Below are positions 23,918 through 37,100 of a stretch of DNA of 64,000 nucleotides, piece by piece; within the stretch, counting starts at the first letter, position 1; each line of letters starts with the position of its first letter. The translations under genes and the position numbers were made by a program. The notes under the pieces are model-generated. The model did no database searches. It had not been told where the DNA came from and saw only the letters and a list, made by a program, of their open reading frames with translations. This DNA comes from Schistosoma haematobium (lineage: Eukaryota > Platyhelminthes > Trematoda > Strigeidida > Schistosomatidae): assembly GCF_000699445.3 (NCBI RefSeq), contig NC_067199.1, positions 32,348,902 through 32,412,901 of the forward strand, read 5' to 3'.

Positions 23918-24011
23918 AATAAAAAGATCATCTGAAAAATTAGAAATGTCTATTCCTAATTGTTTCTCCTCATTTTACAGTTTAGTTTTTCTAAAGCTAC
24001 TGTTGAATAAA
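23918..24011 (+). terminator. Candidate poly(A) signals for GPKOW
   Basis: AATAAA occurs at 23918-23923 and 24006-24011, 83 and 171 nt after the GPKOW stop. Either could end the transcript. Confidence 0.5.
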
Positions 24012-24127
24012 AAAACTTAATTCTGAGATCATATAATTGTGTTTAATTGACAAACTTGGGTAAAATCATGTACTCACTAATTACTAGCTTCGAGAGGTAA
24101 TTCTCGGAGTTCTAATGAGAAACCACA

Positions 24128-24396
24128 TCCAATAAGGCTAATCCGTGTCGGGGCATTTACCTACCGAAGGCAATAGAAGACGGTCGCACAATATCGTGGA
24201 GTAGTTGAAGTTAGACTTCAGTGGTCCAGAGGTTAAGTGTTGGCGCGCGAGACCAAATATCCTGGCTTTGAATTTTGCGTGTGGGATCGTGGATGCACAC
24301 TGCTCACTAGTTCCATACTAGGACGAAACAATCGTCCAGTGCTTCCAGGTTTTCATTGGTAGTTTAAAATTGATCGGTTCATGATCTCAGTTAAAA
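24128..24396 (+). repeat. SINE copy, most complete tRNA-like head in the window
   Basis: In order: CATTTACCTACCGAAGGCAA; a tRNA-like segment with AGTGGTCCAGAGGTTAAGTG (box-A-like) and GGCTTTGAATTTTGC (decayed box B); GGGATCGTGGATGCACACTG; a hammerhead remnant; and the tail TTCCAGGTTTTCATTGGTAG ... GATCGGTTCATGATCTCAG. The hammerhead 5' core reads CTCACTA instead of CTGANGA and stem III is broken, although TAGGACGAAAC is kept. Confidence 0.75.
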
Positions 24397-26968
24397 GTAG
24401 CCTTAGGAATTTAATATCGTCTATTAGCTAAAGCGAATCAATAAATTACAAAGTTTCTCAGATAGTGTTAGTGTAACAAAGAAAATAGCGTGATTAGACA
24501 TTTATGCAAATTAATAAACATTAAAGTAATATTAGGTAATGAAATTCTTCCTGCCCTCCAAAAGGAAAGTAAATGGATTTAAATTATGAACTCATAAATT
24601 TAAGAAGCTATTGTTGATAAGTCGATGTAACCATGTGACCAATTAAAACTGGACGATTTGTGATCGTTAGATTTATGCAATCATTATGAATTCTCTAAGT
24701 CTATACATTGCTTGAGATTTATGCCAATTTTAGGTAATGAACAGCTTTTGTATGCAGAATATAGTTCGAATATACGACTTATTGCATATTAATGACGGCT
24801 TTACAGTCTAATATACCTGCATTTTACTTCGAAATTTCGGGTAGTTCCGCATTATGCAAGCGATCATATACAGAGACATAGATTAACCAAACACATGAAA
24901 AATTTAATCGAACAATTTAAGTAAGTATTTGATCAGGTTGCCTATTGACTCCAATTAATAAACCTAAATCTACTGGGCAGAAGGTAGAGTGGATGTAAGT
25001 GTTCTAGAAATACCCGTTGAGATTTTATTAAATCATCCATCCAACTACGCAGAACGACAGAATTTTTCTGTGACCTTAGTTCGTGAACTTGTGTTTTCTT
25101 AGCCACCGTTTATTTCAGTTACTCAAGTGAATGGATTCATAAGGCTTTGATTTCAAATTCATGACTATTTCTGTAGTAATTTCCTTATAGCCTATAAAAA
25201 GATTGGTATCTTCATTCACTTAAGTTTCAAGATAATTTCAGATATCGACTATTTATACAATCTGGAACATCTAGTTGATCATTCTCCTACTACTGAATGG
25301 CTTTGTTGTCCGTCTCACACATCAATGCACTCGTTTATTACATAGATTGAATCAATAAGACAAGTAAAATGTGACAAGCAAAAAGCTCGATAAAAAACAT
25401 ATACTTTATAACTAGATTTATTAAAAACTAATATATCTACAGAAACATGCCCATTGTAAGTGACTGACATTGTATAAGTGTTTACTGGTAGATTATGCCA
25501 TATACTAATTGTAATTAGTATTAATCTAATGATGAGGGGTATTCCCGTCTCAAAAAAGTGTTTTCGTTTTGGACATTATGATGCTTAGTATGATAATAAA
25601 AGCATCGTACTTAAATCATCTAACTTGAAGAATACTACACTACCAAAAGTAGTAAGCGTAGCATTGTAGAATAATGTCTCAATCTTGTATAGCATGCACC
25701 CTAGTAGAAACTAAGGGTTTTATAAGATAATGATCAAACTCACTGTTTATTTTGAATGGAAAATAATGAATTTTAAGATCCTTCATTTAGTTGGTGAATA
25801 AATAAAATTGCGAAGAACCCCGAAAGGAATCCATTTGCAGTTATACATTTTCCTTCTAACCAATATAAAGTGATACTTCATGTATGGTATGCATCGACTG
25901 GTAGTATGACAGTAGAAAGTGCATTTTGTGAATTCTTTTGGACACTCCATTTATTTCGGGGAGTTACATCATTCTTAGATGCCTGGTGAGCACCACAATT
26001 TCGTAATAAATATGGAGAGCTTGACGATTTTTAAACCACCTAACTTGTGATACAACTGATATTATGTTCACCAATCGTCCACGCATGTACGAATGAACTT
26101 ATTGTAATCTGATTCTAAAAGACAAAATGACTCTGATAATTGGGGGCATAAATACGATGTGTGAAATACATAACTATTACAAATACACAAAATTGTAACT
26201 ACTTAGTTATCTACCAATACACAGATGAAAAGTCGTTGTTTTCATTAGATTCAGGTAATGATATCAAGCAATAAATAATCAGCTGATTATTGTATATTAC
26301 ATTAAATTACACTGATTTTCAAACAAAAGTACTTTCTAAGTCTCCTTGTAGTTTCCTAATGAAATTCTGTTTCGTCTGCTCTGTGGGGTGTTGGAAATTT
26401 CAATGAATCACTATAAACTAGCTGTTTTTATTCTGGAAAACATCTAACAATGACTGTCTGATTGCCAACACATACGTCACTTATGTTGCCTTTTAAATAC
26501 GACGATCACAAAAGCTATAGAATTATAACTTAACAAATGAGATGCTATGACTACTTGATATAAGTGGACGAAGAGTGATACGGCTCGATACATGGAATAT
26601 GGTAGGTCTTCAGATGAAAAATTTGTCATTCACCAACAACAGATCTAAAAGTAAACAAGACTAAATCGAAACTAGCCCCATTATCGACAGTTATAACATG
26701 TGATTATATCACTGTTTCTTCCTGCTACCATAACCTATTACAATGGAGACATGAACAGTGAATTACAAACACCCTAGTTCAACAATTAGAACCCAGACGT
26801 TATCATGCAGAACCTTGGTCCTGATTACAATCCCGAAATTCCAATATTAAAAAAAATTTAAAAAAACGCACCACATTGAACTATTTCAATTAAATATAAA
26901 ACAGTGTTACAAAATTGTCCTACAAATACTTAATATCAGAATGGAGATTTGTGGTAATTTTAATAGTT
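24397..26968. other. Intergenic between GPKOW and the transporter gene
   Basis: AT-rich; no open frame of note and no recognised repeat. Short direct and inverted A/T runs only. Confidence 0.5.
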
Positions 26969-27075
26969 GAATTCATGAGTTGAATAAAACCAGACCATCA
27001 TGGCAAACCTGGAAGCACTGGATGGCCGTTTCGTCCTAGTACGGAACTCTTCAGTAATGCATAACCACGAGGGTT
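26969..27075 (-). repeat. Short SINE derivative with hammerhead core
   Basis: Begins TTAATAGTTGAATTCATGAG, the same edge sequence as the element at 43742, then ACCATCATGGCAAACCTGGA and the hammerhead region. It lacks the tRNA-like head. The matching inverted edge seen at 43844-43869 is not recognisable here. Confidence 0.65.
27016..27059 (-). ncRNA. Hammerhead-ribozyme-like core
   Basis: On the minus strand the invariant 5' core CTGAAGA (27054-27048) and GAAAC are present. Stem II is GTTC/GGAC. Stem III is ACGG/CCAT with one mismatch, and an ATC cleavage triplet precedes CAGTG. Stem I pairs CATTA with CAGTG imperfectly. The core nucleotides fit the hammerhead consensus CUGANGA...GAAA; weakened stems make activity doubtful. 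Confidence 0.5.
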
Positions 27076-27521
27076 ATATAAAGCAGTTTGAAGAACAAGG
27101 ATTATGATTTACAGTTGATAGTTGGGGTTAGAGATTAGATTTAGGATTTTTATCACGAATTGACATCAGTTATAATGTCAAGACTTTATTTAGCCAAATG
27201 GATGAATGAATTTCGCGCCAAAATCTAAGACCTGTTATGGTAAATCTGATTGATTCGTCCATAAATTATAGTCTCATTGAAGTATCGTTTATGCACAAAT
27301 AAATGGAACAAACGATAAAGAAATAGTGGTAAGTAAATGGAACTTAACAAATTTCATCAAATGCTCTTTTTAAACAATCCAAAATAATTGAACAGTCATA
27401 AATGATTCATTATTTTAATAAAGAAATGAATTATCTCTGAAAAATCTTCAATATTTGTAATTAACATAATGATCTTTATCATATATAGAATTATATACCC
27501 CATTCATACAATAATTCATCT

Positions 27522-27603
27522 ATGATGGATAGTGGCTAGCAGTGGAATCCAGGACGAAAAGCGCGTTTCGTCCTGGATTCCACTGCTAGCCACTATCCAT
27601 CAT
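27522..27603. repeat. Perfect 38-bp inverted repeat with a 6-nt loop
   Basis: Arms 27522-27559 and 27566-27603 are exact reverse complements around AGCGCG. The arm contains GGAATCCAGGACGAAA, and its complement TTTCGTCCTGGATTCC is followed by ACTGCTAGCCACTATCC. This resembles the sequence flanking the schistosome Smalpha hammerhead (GGACGAAACGCGTCCTGG...), but the CUGAUGA half is absent. It is probably a fold-back derivative of that repeat. Confidence 0.85.
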
Positions 27604-28011
27604 TGCTTACAAATAGCTTGTGAATTAAGGTAACATCGAGACACGCACAGTATGCCAATAACAGACTGATCAATTGCAGCTTAAACCTCAATGGGAAGAT
27701 ACAAGCCAAACAATACCAAGTGAATAATTCATCTACTTTTAAAATCAATCCCAATGATTCCCAATTATCCTATAATTGACCTCTTATAATTAAATATTTT
27801 TAATCAAATCATTATTTATTTTACTAAATACATATTTAACCATGTAATAAGTCTTAACTTATTAACCAATCAAATTACAGAATTTATTGATTTAGTCAAG
27901 GTTAAATTATAATTATCCTTTAAAATTCTGTAAAAAGAATAATAATTATTCGCTAAATCAATTTTCTATTGGATATACTAAATTTTATTGTTTTAAAAGG
28001 GAATTTTAAAA

Positions 28012-28119
28012 ATGACTGATTTTAATGATTTAAAATTATTAAATAAGAAATTAAATTGTGAATTAGTTAACATGAAGAAGAAGAAGAAGAAGAAGAAGAA
28101 GAAAGCCTATCAATCAAAA
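28012..28119 (+). CDS. MCT-like gene, candidate first coding exon (poly-lysine N-terminus)
   Basis: ATG at 28012 opens 36 codons ([20 protein letters not shown], then Met, ten Lys, AYQSK) ending at a strong GTAAGT donor at phase 0, the phase needed by the next exon at 35778. The lysines are encoded by a (AAG)n microsatellite. A short basic cytosolic N-terminus before the TM1 signature fits the family. No family motif supports it, and the intron would be 7.7 kb, so another first exon is possible. Confidence 0.55.
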
Positions 28120-31100
28120 GTAAGTTGATAATAATAAATTGTATCAAGTCTATCAATTAATAATTAGCTTAGTCTTAAAAAGGGAATTAATTATTCATAC
28201 TTTATCCTCTTTGCGATAATTAGTTATTTTCCAAATAGATCATCTTTATGATTATTATGATGGTAATATGAAAGTTGCCCAGGATAGGGTTGGATGGAGA
28301 GTGCTGATGGGCAACCTATGCTCCTCCACGAAAAGTAATGGAAGTAAATAAATAAATAAATAAATAAATCTGAAAGCCAATAGACTTGAATCTACGTGCT
28401 CCGTCAAGTCTTTTTCAGATTTAGCTATCTCTCTCGCTCTTATATTACAAAAAGAGTCGGTCTTTTTGTATTGGATTTTAAAAAAATTCACAAAAATTAA
28501 AGAAATCACGATCATTATCTCGTGAAGAATCACTTGAATTAGTAGAGAATATAAAAAGTTGTATCATATACACTAATTGTTGCTACAATCTTCTGACTGT
28601 AACAATGAAATCAATACATGATTTACCATATTCGATACAAAGATTCATAATGAAGTATTTCTATTGAGATAATGAACTAATTGATGTTAAACCACCAATG
28701 AAAACCTTGAAGTACTGGACCGCCGTTTCATCCTATTGTGAAACTCCTCAACAGCGCGCATCCACAATTACGCTCGCAGGATCCGAACCCAGGGTCTTCA
28801 GTCTCGCGCGCGAACGCTTAACCTCTAGATCACTGAGTCGGCATCCAACGATGTTAATGTCTAACCTCAACCAGCCTTGGGTTGGAATCCCGCGAGCGAG
28901 ATTGTGAATGCGCACTGCTGAAAAGTTTCACAATAGGATGAAATGGCCGTCCAGTACTTCCTGGTTTTCATTGGTGGTCTAAAATCAATCAGTTCATGAT
29001 CTCAATCAAAATCTTAATAATCTCCACAACCCTATACTGATGAAGTATTTCCATTTGATTGAGCTTACAACAATGAATTTCAATATGTATTTATTAATTT
29101 TCATAATAATGTATTACTAGAGAAATAGGATTTCAAGCAATATTTTCTAATTCACTTAGATCAATAAATTTCTACAATCTGTTTTCTGAATATAATATAG
29201 TCATAACCATTTATTTATTTACACTCTGCTCCATAGAATCTAATTAAAATCATTAATTAGGCAATTGTATAGACTTTCCGTTATTTTTGAACTACCACTT
29301 GTCTAAAACCATGATAACAATAAAATCTAGTTAAATAGTATGCAATTTTTGAAGAAAAATATCCATGATATTACCTCATGTTATTGTTTAGAGAACTTGA
29401 ACAACAGAACTAATATACCGATAGTATTAGGTGATTTTTTTTCATTACGAATTAAATCTAATATGTATTGTACATTAGTTTCCGATTCTCAGTGTACCAA
29501 AATACTATTTATTAATCTAATTATCGTCCCTTTTTGTTAAGTTTATGTCCGGCTTTTTATCACGTGATTTATCCACCATTTAAAATACGACTTATACAAT
29601 CTTAGCACCGGTATGGGCAGCCTAGAGTCCTTATTGGTCCTATGTCCGCCTAGCCCGTCCACTTGAGTCCAGAACACCAATATCAGCTTCCACTATGCGA
29701 ATCGAATCATTTATTTCGTACATACTGGGTTTATATATCAATCAAACAGACCGCAACGCACCATAAAATAGGAAATAAGATTTGTACACTATAAAGCCAA
29801 AAAGTGGCTGTGGACGTGGGAGGCAGTAGTTAATAAACTGAGCATAATTTAGGGACAGTAAATCGTATAATAATAAATTATAGGTCAAAATGAAGCTTAA
29901 AATAAGAGGAATATAAATATATATAATCTAATTATTGACTAATTATACCATAAGAATGTATAGATAATATTAGTCAATTAATATTGTCTCAGAAGTTACT
30001 CGTGATTTAATCTTCGCTCGGATATAACACTTTTTAACTAGCATCTACAAATGTAACATTTTTGCTACTTAATAGAGAATCAGTAAAAGAATACGTTTTC
30101 ACTGATAAGTTTTACCAGTTGTACTATCTATTACTTAGAGATTTCACTAAATATTTCAACTATCATTTTGTTGTGTTAACGATAAGTAATTCAAACAAAA
30201 ATAATTTTATCGATGTGTATTTACCACATTTGCATAGTATGTATTCTTTATAACGTTCAGTAGGATTGATAGACTTTATGATAGCTAACTAATAGTGAAT
30301 TAATATTGATAACAGACTTCCTTTAAACAACCTTACAGAAAATACCATATTTTGTTTTCAGATTGTCGTTCCTAAAGTGGTCAACCGCTAATATTCATAA
30401 ATTTATGATACAAAAATAAAAGATATTTATTAGATTGATATCTGTGATGTTTAGTGGATATTCTAACTTACTACCCAAAAATTCGAATATGTCCTACCTG
30501 ATAAGAGTGGGTTATTTTATCAAGGTGGAGAGATAGCTTACAGCTTAAATCGTTTAACTTTCAGCTTAATGTTAATCATGCGCCAAGTACAGTTTGATAT
30601 ATTCAGCATTCACTAATACTGTTATTACTTCTACTACTATGAGATTTGCTCTGAAGATTTCATGTTGTTGTGTTGATTAAAGTATGGTTATTTGAACAGA
30701 TGTACACACGTGCCAGATTCTGTGTTGTGTTTGACTGACGAACTGACTGGATAGTTCGGCATTCAGTAGTATAGTTTGTGAGGACTAATGATACTACACG
30801 GCCGTCCGAACCAATATAAGTAAGGTGTATTTGGAACATGTGATCTACTGATTCAAGTTCAAATGATTTTACAAATAATCCATCCCTTGAATTTCAACCA
30901 TTGAATTACAAGTTCATACCCTCTCTACCAATTTTTATTTGAATTTTATCATTAGCCTATGCATGTATCACCCTGTACTTTTATAACTGAGTTAAATTAG
31001 AGAACACCAAACACTTAAATAATTTAATTTTACTCCGAGTTATGGTTTTTGAACTCTTAATCACATAGAATTGTATTACGGTGAAATGTTACAAATTTAC

Positions 31101-34100
31101 TTTGAAGTACTTTATAACTGGTAAAAATTAACATTTTTTGACATATTTTCACGTTTTATGGATTATCTTCATTAAATATGATTAATCTTATATGAAATAG
31201 ATACAAACAGCTTTCACTTTCACATAGTAAAGGATAGGTGAATATAGTGATTTGTTTGGTTAAACTATTCCATAAAACGGAATCGGTCTTGTTTATCATT
31301 GTGGTCACTCGGAAACAAGCAGTATCAATAAGTAGTTTTCATAATTCATTTACTTCATTATAAAGGCTACTTTTAATCATCCTGACATTTCAATCTAATG
31401 TTGTATAACCTTCAGTCCTAAATGAATTCTGTCGGTCAAGTTGCTATGTATCACCACGATTCAGGGGTTCCTATTAACTATATCCAACCATATAGAATTA
31501 AAGAAAGAGGAGAACAATATTAAGTCACTAAGATTGAACTGAATTTATGAATTTAAAAATGCCTTTATTATTATATCAGTAGTCAGTAAGACTTTTTAAC
31601 CAAGTAGTTCAATTAATTACGAAACAATTACTAAATAAAGAATAACGTTTTATTAAGGCGTTCCCTAAATTATTAGAAAGACAATTTTTTTTAAAAGTAT
31701 TGGTCTATATAATTACTTTTATAGCTTGTCATTTAATGTTTTTTGTTATATCTGGACGTCATTGATTGTTATGTCGGTAACGCTTATCACTTATTCTCGG
31801 AACGTGGGACCTCCGCGATTCCCACAATGCGAAAGTCAGAACACAGACTGGTATAAGTGAAGATTTATTAACGCCAAAACACGACAACGACTGTCAAAAA
31901 TACACTCATTTATATATTGATTGTACACCCATTGTGATTAATAATTAGAATGTAATCATATATATGGAAAATACTTAGAGTTATAACACACCATATACTT
32001 GAGCATAGTTCATGTCAATCGAATACAAGAATATCGCATATTATACAGAATAAAATATCACGCGAGAAAAGAAAACAAATATTACATTGAGTAGTTATTA
32101 CACTGAATCAAAACGGAGGTAATCTTGAACTAATCTCATAATGAGTAAATCAATCGAAAATTGACTTTTCTTTTCATCATATCAGTTTTCTTTTAAGATC
32201 AACTAGTTTATTCAGTGTTAATTTATCATAAAGGTGATCAATTAATTATCTTTGCCAACCTTTGATTTGTTAACTGCACGAATCAATATGGATCCATATT
32301 AATTCCTTTTTACCACGATACAAATTATGATTGCAAAAAAAAGAATTAGCAAGTACTTTGCTTCCACATATGTCTTTCAAAGTATTGTTGCCATCAAATA
32401 TAGTTTCATATATTTGACTTTATTCCAAACCATGTCGTATAAGAACAAGAGTTTCTCAGAGGCTGCCTAAGTCAAAGATGCCGAATTGGAGTATGAAACT
32501 ATAGTCCATTATTTAAATGACCAGTGATTTCCTCCCGAAACAGATCCTTGCAAATTTTGATTATATATTATCATATTAGATATTAAGATAGATGCACACT
32601 AGTAATTATTAGGTATATTTATATTAATATAGTAAATGGCAGTGATGAAGATCATAGTCAACTTATTTAATATACATGAACAGTGAAAATATTAGACACC
32701 AGTATAAATATCTCATCGTTATTTATAGTTGATGATTAGTACATAGACCTCAATATCTTCAAACTGACCTTTAAATTTCATGTAGTCCAAAATTTAAGTT
32801 GTGGCAACTTGTAATACGTTTCATTTGATTTCATCAACTCTGTGAGACAGCAATACTTACTATTTAAGGTTGGTAACAATATATAGTAGCGTAATGAACG
32901 AAGACTCGGGTATAGTAAACTGATCTTGTGTAATTAGCATAATCACACACTGAGTTTGCAAAACAATACACTGAATGCACAGTTTGCACATCTTCCTTGA
33001 ATTGCCTCTTACAAGCTCTATCGTTCTTTTTTTCCTGTTACTACTCAGACTACTTCATTTTTCTTTCCCTTCTTCTCATGTTCCTCATCTGTCAGTAAAA
33101 ATCTTACTTCCAATTATTGATGCATTCTACTTATATCTGTCCGTAGTAATAATAATAACATAAGAATCAGTTAATATATTTAAAACGAAACCTAATCAGT
33201 AATAAGAGTCATGACAACATTTGTAAATGTGACACTTTTCATGAATAACATTTATTAAGCTCATAAACTATAGGCTCTAACTTTTAATAATGTGTAACAA
33301 GATTAGAAAACCTGAGATTCTTCAGAGGAGTAAAATGATGCTGTATTTTTTGTAAATTAGTCAATAATATTTTTACTATAAAGTTACAGATTATCGAGAG
33401 TTGAAAAGGTTGACCAACCAAATTCTAATTCTTTGTCTTAAGTGGTACCACACTCTCTTCTGGGCCAATTAATCACAAGTTCGATCAGATGTGACTTCAT
33501 CGGTGTGCAATTTCAAAGAGTCTTAAATCAAGATTGTCTAGTTACCCAGTCAACCATGGATTTCATTGATCCTTTGGTTGAAAATAAACTTCAAAAATGA
33601 ATTGATTCATTTACTTAATACTACGAACAAATGGAGGTAACTGTTATTTAAACCTATTCTTGATTTAAAACAATTAGTCCCTTTGATAAATTTCGATAAT
33701 GCAATGAGAAGACGAAGTTGATCAGAATTATGTGATATATTTGCGCAATACATTTCGAACAATCTGATCACACATGTTGAAACGGAGACTTAAATTAGCT
33801 ATCAACCAGACGTTTTATGTAGCCCAACTTGTCATTATCTAAAAGACAAGGTATATGTTTCACCAAAAGCCCAAACAGCACGAAAGCGATTGTGTCACAT
33901 CCCACTGCGTCTATCAATTTACACGTATGTGTGGAAACACGTACATAGGGAGGAGCAATCGTGATTTGCAATTAAGGGTGGGTGAACACATACCAAAATG
34001 GTTGCAGGAACAAATGGATTCCAACGGTCAAATAAGATCACAGGATAGACAGACATCATCCTCCATTGAGAAACATTTGATTGAGACGGGTCATAAGGCT

Positions 34101-37100
34101 GACATCAAACCAGCATTTGTCGTGTTATACAAAAGCCTTCAAGGGCGTATACTAAGGTTTATTGAAGCCTTGACTATACGGAAATTGAAACCCCCTTTAT
34201 GTGTTCAAAAACAATTTGTCCTTACACTTAACCTACCCTGGTAATACTGATTTATTATCCAGAGTGGTAACCACATTTGTTTTTGTGTACTTTAATATTT
34301 TTCCTTTGTTATGACTTACCCTTAACCTGTCTAGTTGACCTTTTAATTTTCATATATAAATGTTCTTAACAAATATATGTGTGATCAGATTGTTCGAAAT
34401 GCATTGAGCAAATATATCACATAATTCTGATAAACTTCGTCTTCTCATTGAATTATCGAAATCTATTCTTGATTGCTATCAGATCTCCTAGCAGAATGGT
34501 AGGATCTTTAGATACAATATAAGTTTCAGCTTTTTTAAATTAGGTTTTTATATATAAGGTTAGAATTTTCTAGTTTTTTATATTAAAAACCCTAAATGAT
34601 TACCTTCTGTTGTCATATATACATTCTGAGTGGATTATCTCGATAATTTCTTTGTAACTGACTGATCATTGAACAGTATCTAGTGTCATGTTTGTCTTGT
34701 CATTTAGCGCTGATCGAACTACCCCAATTAATTTACAACGGGTTAGTAGTTTACATGGCTCAATATTGCATGCATTAGATTTAGATTTTAGGCAGTTGGT
34801 GATATTCAGCAATATCGTAAGACTGAACTGCTCTAACAAACAATTGTAATTAAATTACTGAGTTATATGATTGTTCCTTCCCAACAGTATATAAATCGTA
34901 TTACTGTCAAATAGTTATTATGTCAAACTGTTGGTAAAGACCATAGGAGTAGTTGTTTTATGGTTTAATTACAGAGAAAAGATGTATTATTTATCAACTC
35001 ACCAAGAGTATTACATTTCTGAACTCTGTTTCATATCGCTTAGATTAGGTAAAAGCTTTCATTTTAATATGAATTATTTTATAAAATTCATATGTGGATG
35101 AAATGTATAAACTAAATAATATTATCCAAGTACATCCTGTAAGCGCTAGTATTATAAAATACTTTAACAGTTCGAATCAATTATCACGTGATTAGATTTA
35201 GTAAATATACTTTAGTAGTAAACTGTTCAGTGCTTACAGGTTTTCAGTAGTCATTCCACACAGATTGGTTCATAATCTCAACAGAGGAAACTGATCAACC
35301 AAATTAATTTCACACTACCTACTATACAAAAGTATTATTGATATATAAAAATTCGCTTATGACAAACAATATTTAGCTCCTAAATTTATTAATTAGATAA
35401 TGAAGACAGTTACAATGTTCTTCACGCATAGAAAACCACAATATATTCATACACTATGTACATTTTGGAAGTGATTTATAAATGAAGAACCACTCAATCT
35501 TAGAAAAACTCACCTTTATCTCTAACATTTAACAATATTGGTATTTATATTGATTTGCTAATATGAACTAAAATGACTTGTTGGTCTGGATTTAATTGGG
35601 TGGCACCAACCGAGAGTCATAAGTTTCTTCTGTCTATCCTCAAACTACCTGAATTCATATTCAACATACGCGTTTATTTATTCTTTCATTTATATCAAAA
35701 TGTTATATTTTAAAAAGAATATTTTTTACTAATCATATCAGTTTATAGTCACTGGAAAATATCTTGTCTTATTTCAGACTGATAGTGGATGGGGTTGGAT
35801 CATAGTCACATCGTCATTCATCATTCAGTTAATAATTGATGGAACTTTTGGTGGATTTGGAGTTTTATACGTTTCCTTACGAAATGATCAGGTATTCATC
35901 AACGAAAATTACTCACAAACAATATTATCAATGCCGGGAACCATTCAACCTGGATTTTTTCTCTGCACTGGTAGTCTCTATTCATATTGTATATCGTTTG
36001 CTATTAAATGACAACAATTCATTCTTTGCGATTTTTTTACAGTGTAGTATAGAACTTTTTCTCCTCTACTAAAGAGTTGTTAAACAGAGATAGTAGTCAG
36101 ATGGAAAAATAGTTAATAATTGAAAACGGTTAGTAAAGTTTACTTTTCACCAATGGATTATACATTCAAATCCCTTTTTACGTTATCATAGTATGAACAA
36201 ACATGTTATACAACAGTCCGTCTAAAAAATTTGTGGATGATACAAAATATAAGAAACAGGATGAAAAAGAAATAACTGAATGGTTAGGATATTCATGAAC
36301 ACTGATCGTTTTCTGAGGATAAAACCCTATTATTTTTTAGGTATTATTGTAGTGAACAAAAACTCAGGTAGGCAAACCAATTTACTGTTTAATGCAAAGC
36401 TACAGAGTGCCTTCATAAAATATGAAAACCATACATTGAATACTTTATTTGCACATCTTCCTCCAATTGTTCTTTACATGCCTGGTAATTCTTTCAGTTC
36501 TGTTATGATTAAAATTGCTCTCTGTTTCCCTTCCTGTTCTGTTCATCATTACTAAGGTTTGATTTGATAATTTCAAAGAAACTAAGGATCGGGTAAATTG
36601 TTATTGATGAAAATACAATATTTATAATATTCCAAGGAGTAGAAAAATTAATTTTTCTTATATTTTATGACTCAGTTTATGCCAATTCTTCAGAGAATAG
36701 ATAAACAAAGTGAATTAACCCAAGTTGAAAACGCAAACAGTAACAAAGAAGAAAATACTGAGTTCGATCAACCAAAAAAACAGGCTTGACTATATTAATA
36801 CACGTCATTCCGGTCAAGGTGATTTATATGAGAAATCTTGTGTATTGAATATATATGTGTGTTAATGAGTGAAAAGTGTTTTATTTACAACGTGAAAGGA
36901 TTTGCTATATATGATAATAGTGTGAACTGTGAAAAGAATCAGACATAGTAGATCGAATTGATGGTTCAAATTGGATGGATAGTAAGACCTATTCTACTGA
37001 GAGTGGTATGATTTAGCAATATATAGAAAGCTTCAGATACTCCCCTTTCTTTGAAGTTGGAAAAGCCTTTTTGTGTAATATTGGCATTTTTAATATCTAC

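Noticed and set aside
24128..24396. Functional tRNA gene
   Set aside because: Box A and box B are recognisable but no cloverleaf or acceptor pairing exists, and the unit is repeated as a SINE with a hammerhead tail.
28074..28104. (AAG)n taken as plain microsatellite
   Set aside because: Kept instead as part of a candidate exon, because start codon, strong donor and matching phase all agree; the alternative remains open.
35971..36072. Continuation of the open frame past exon 2 of the MCT-like gene
   Set aside because: A GTAGTC donor at 35971 with phase 1 joins exactly to TM2 in exon 3; the read-through lacks membrane sequence of the family.
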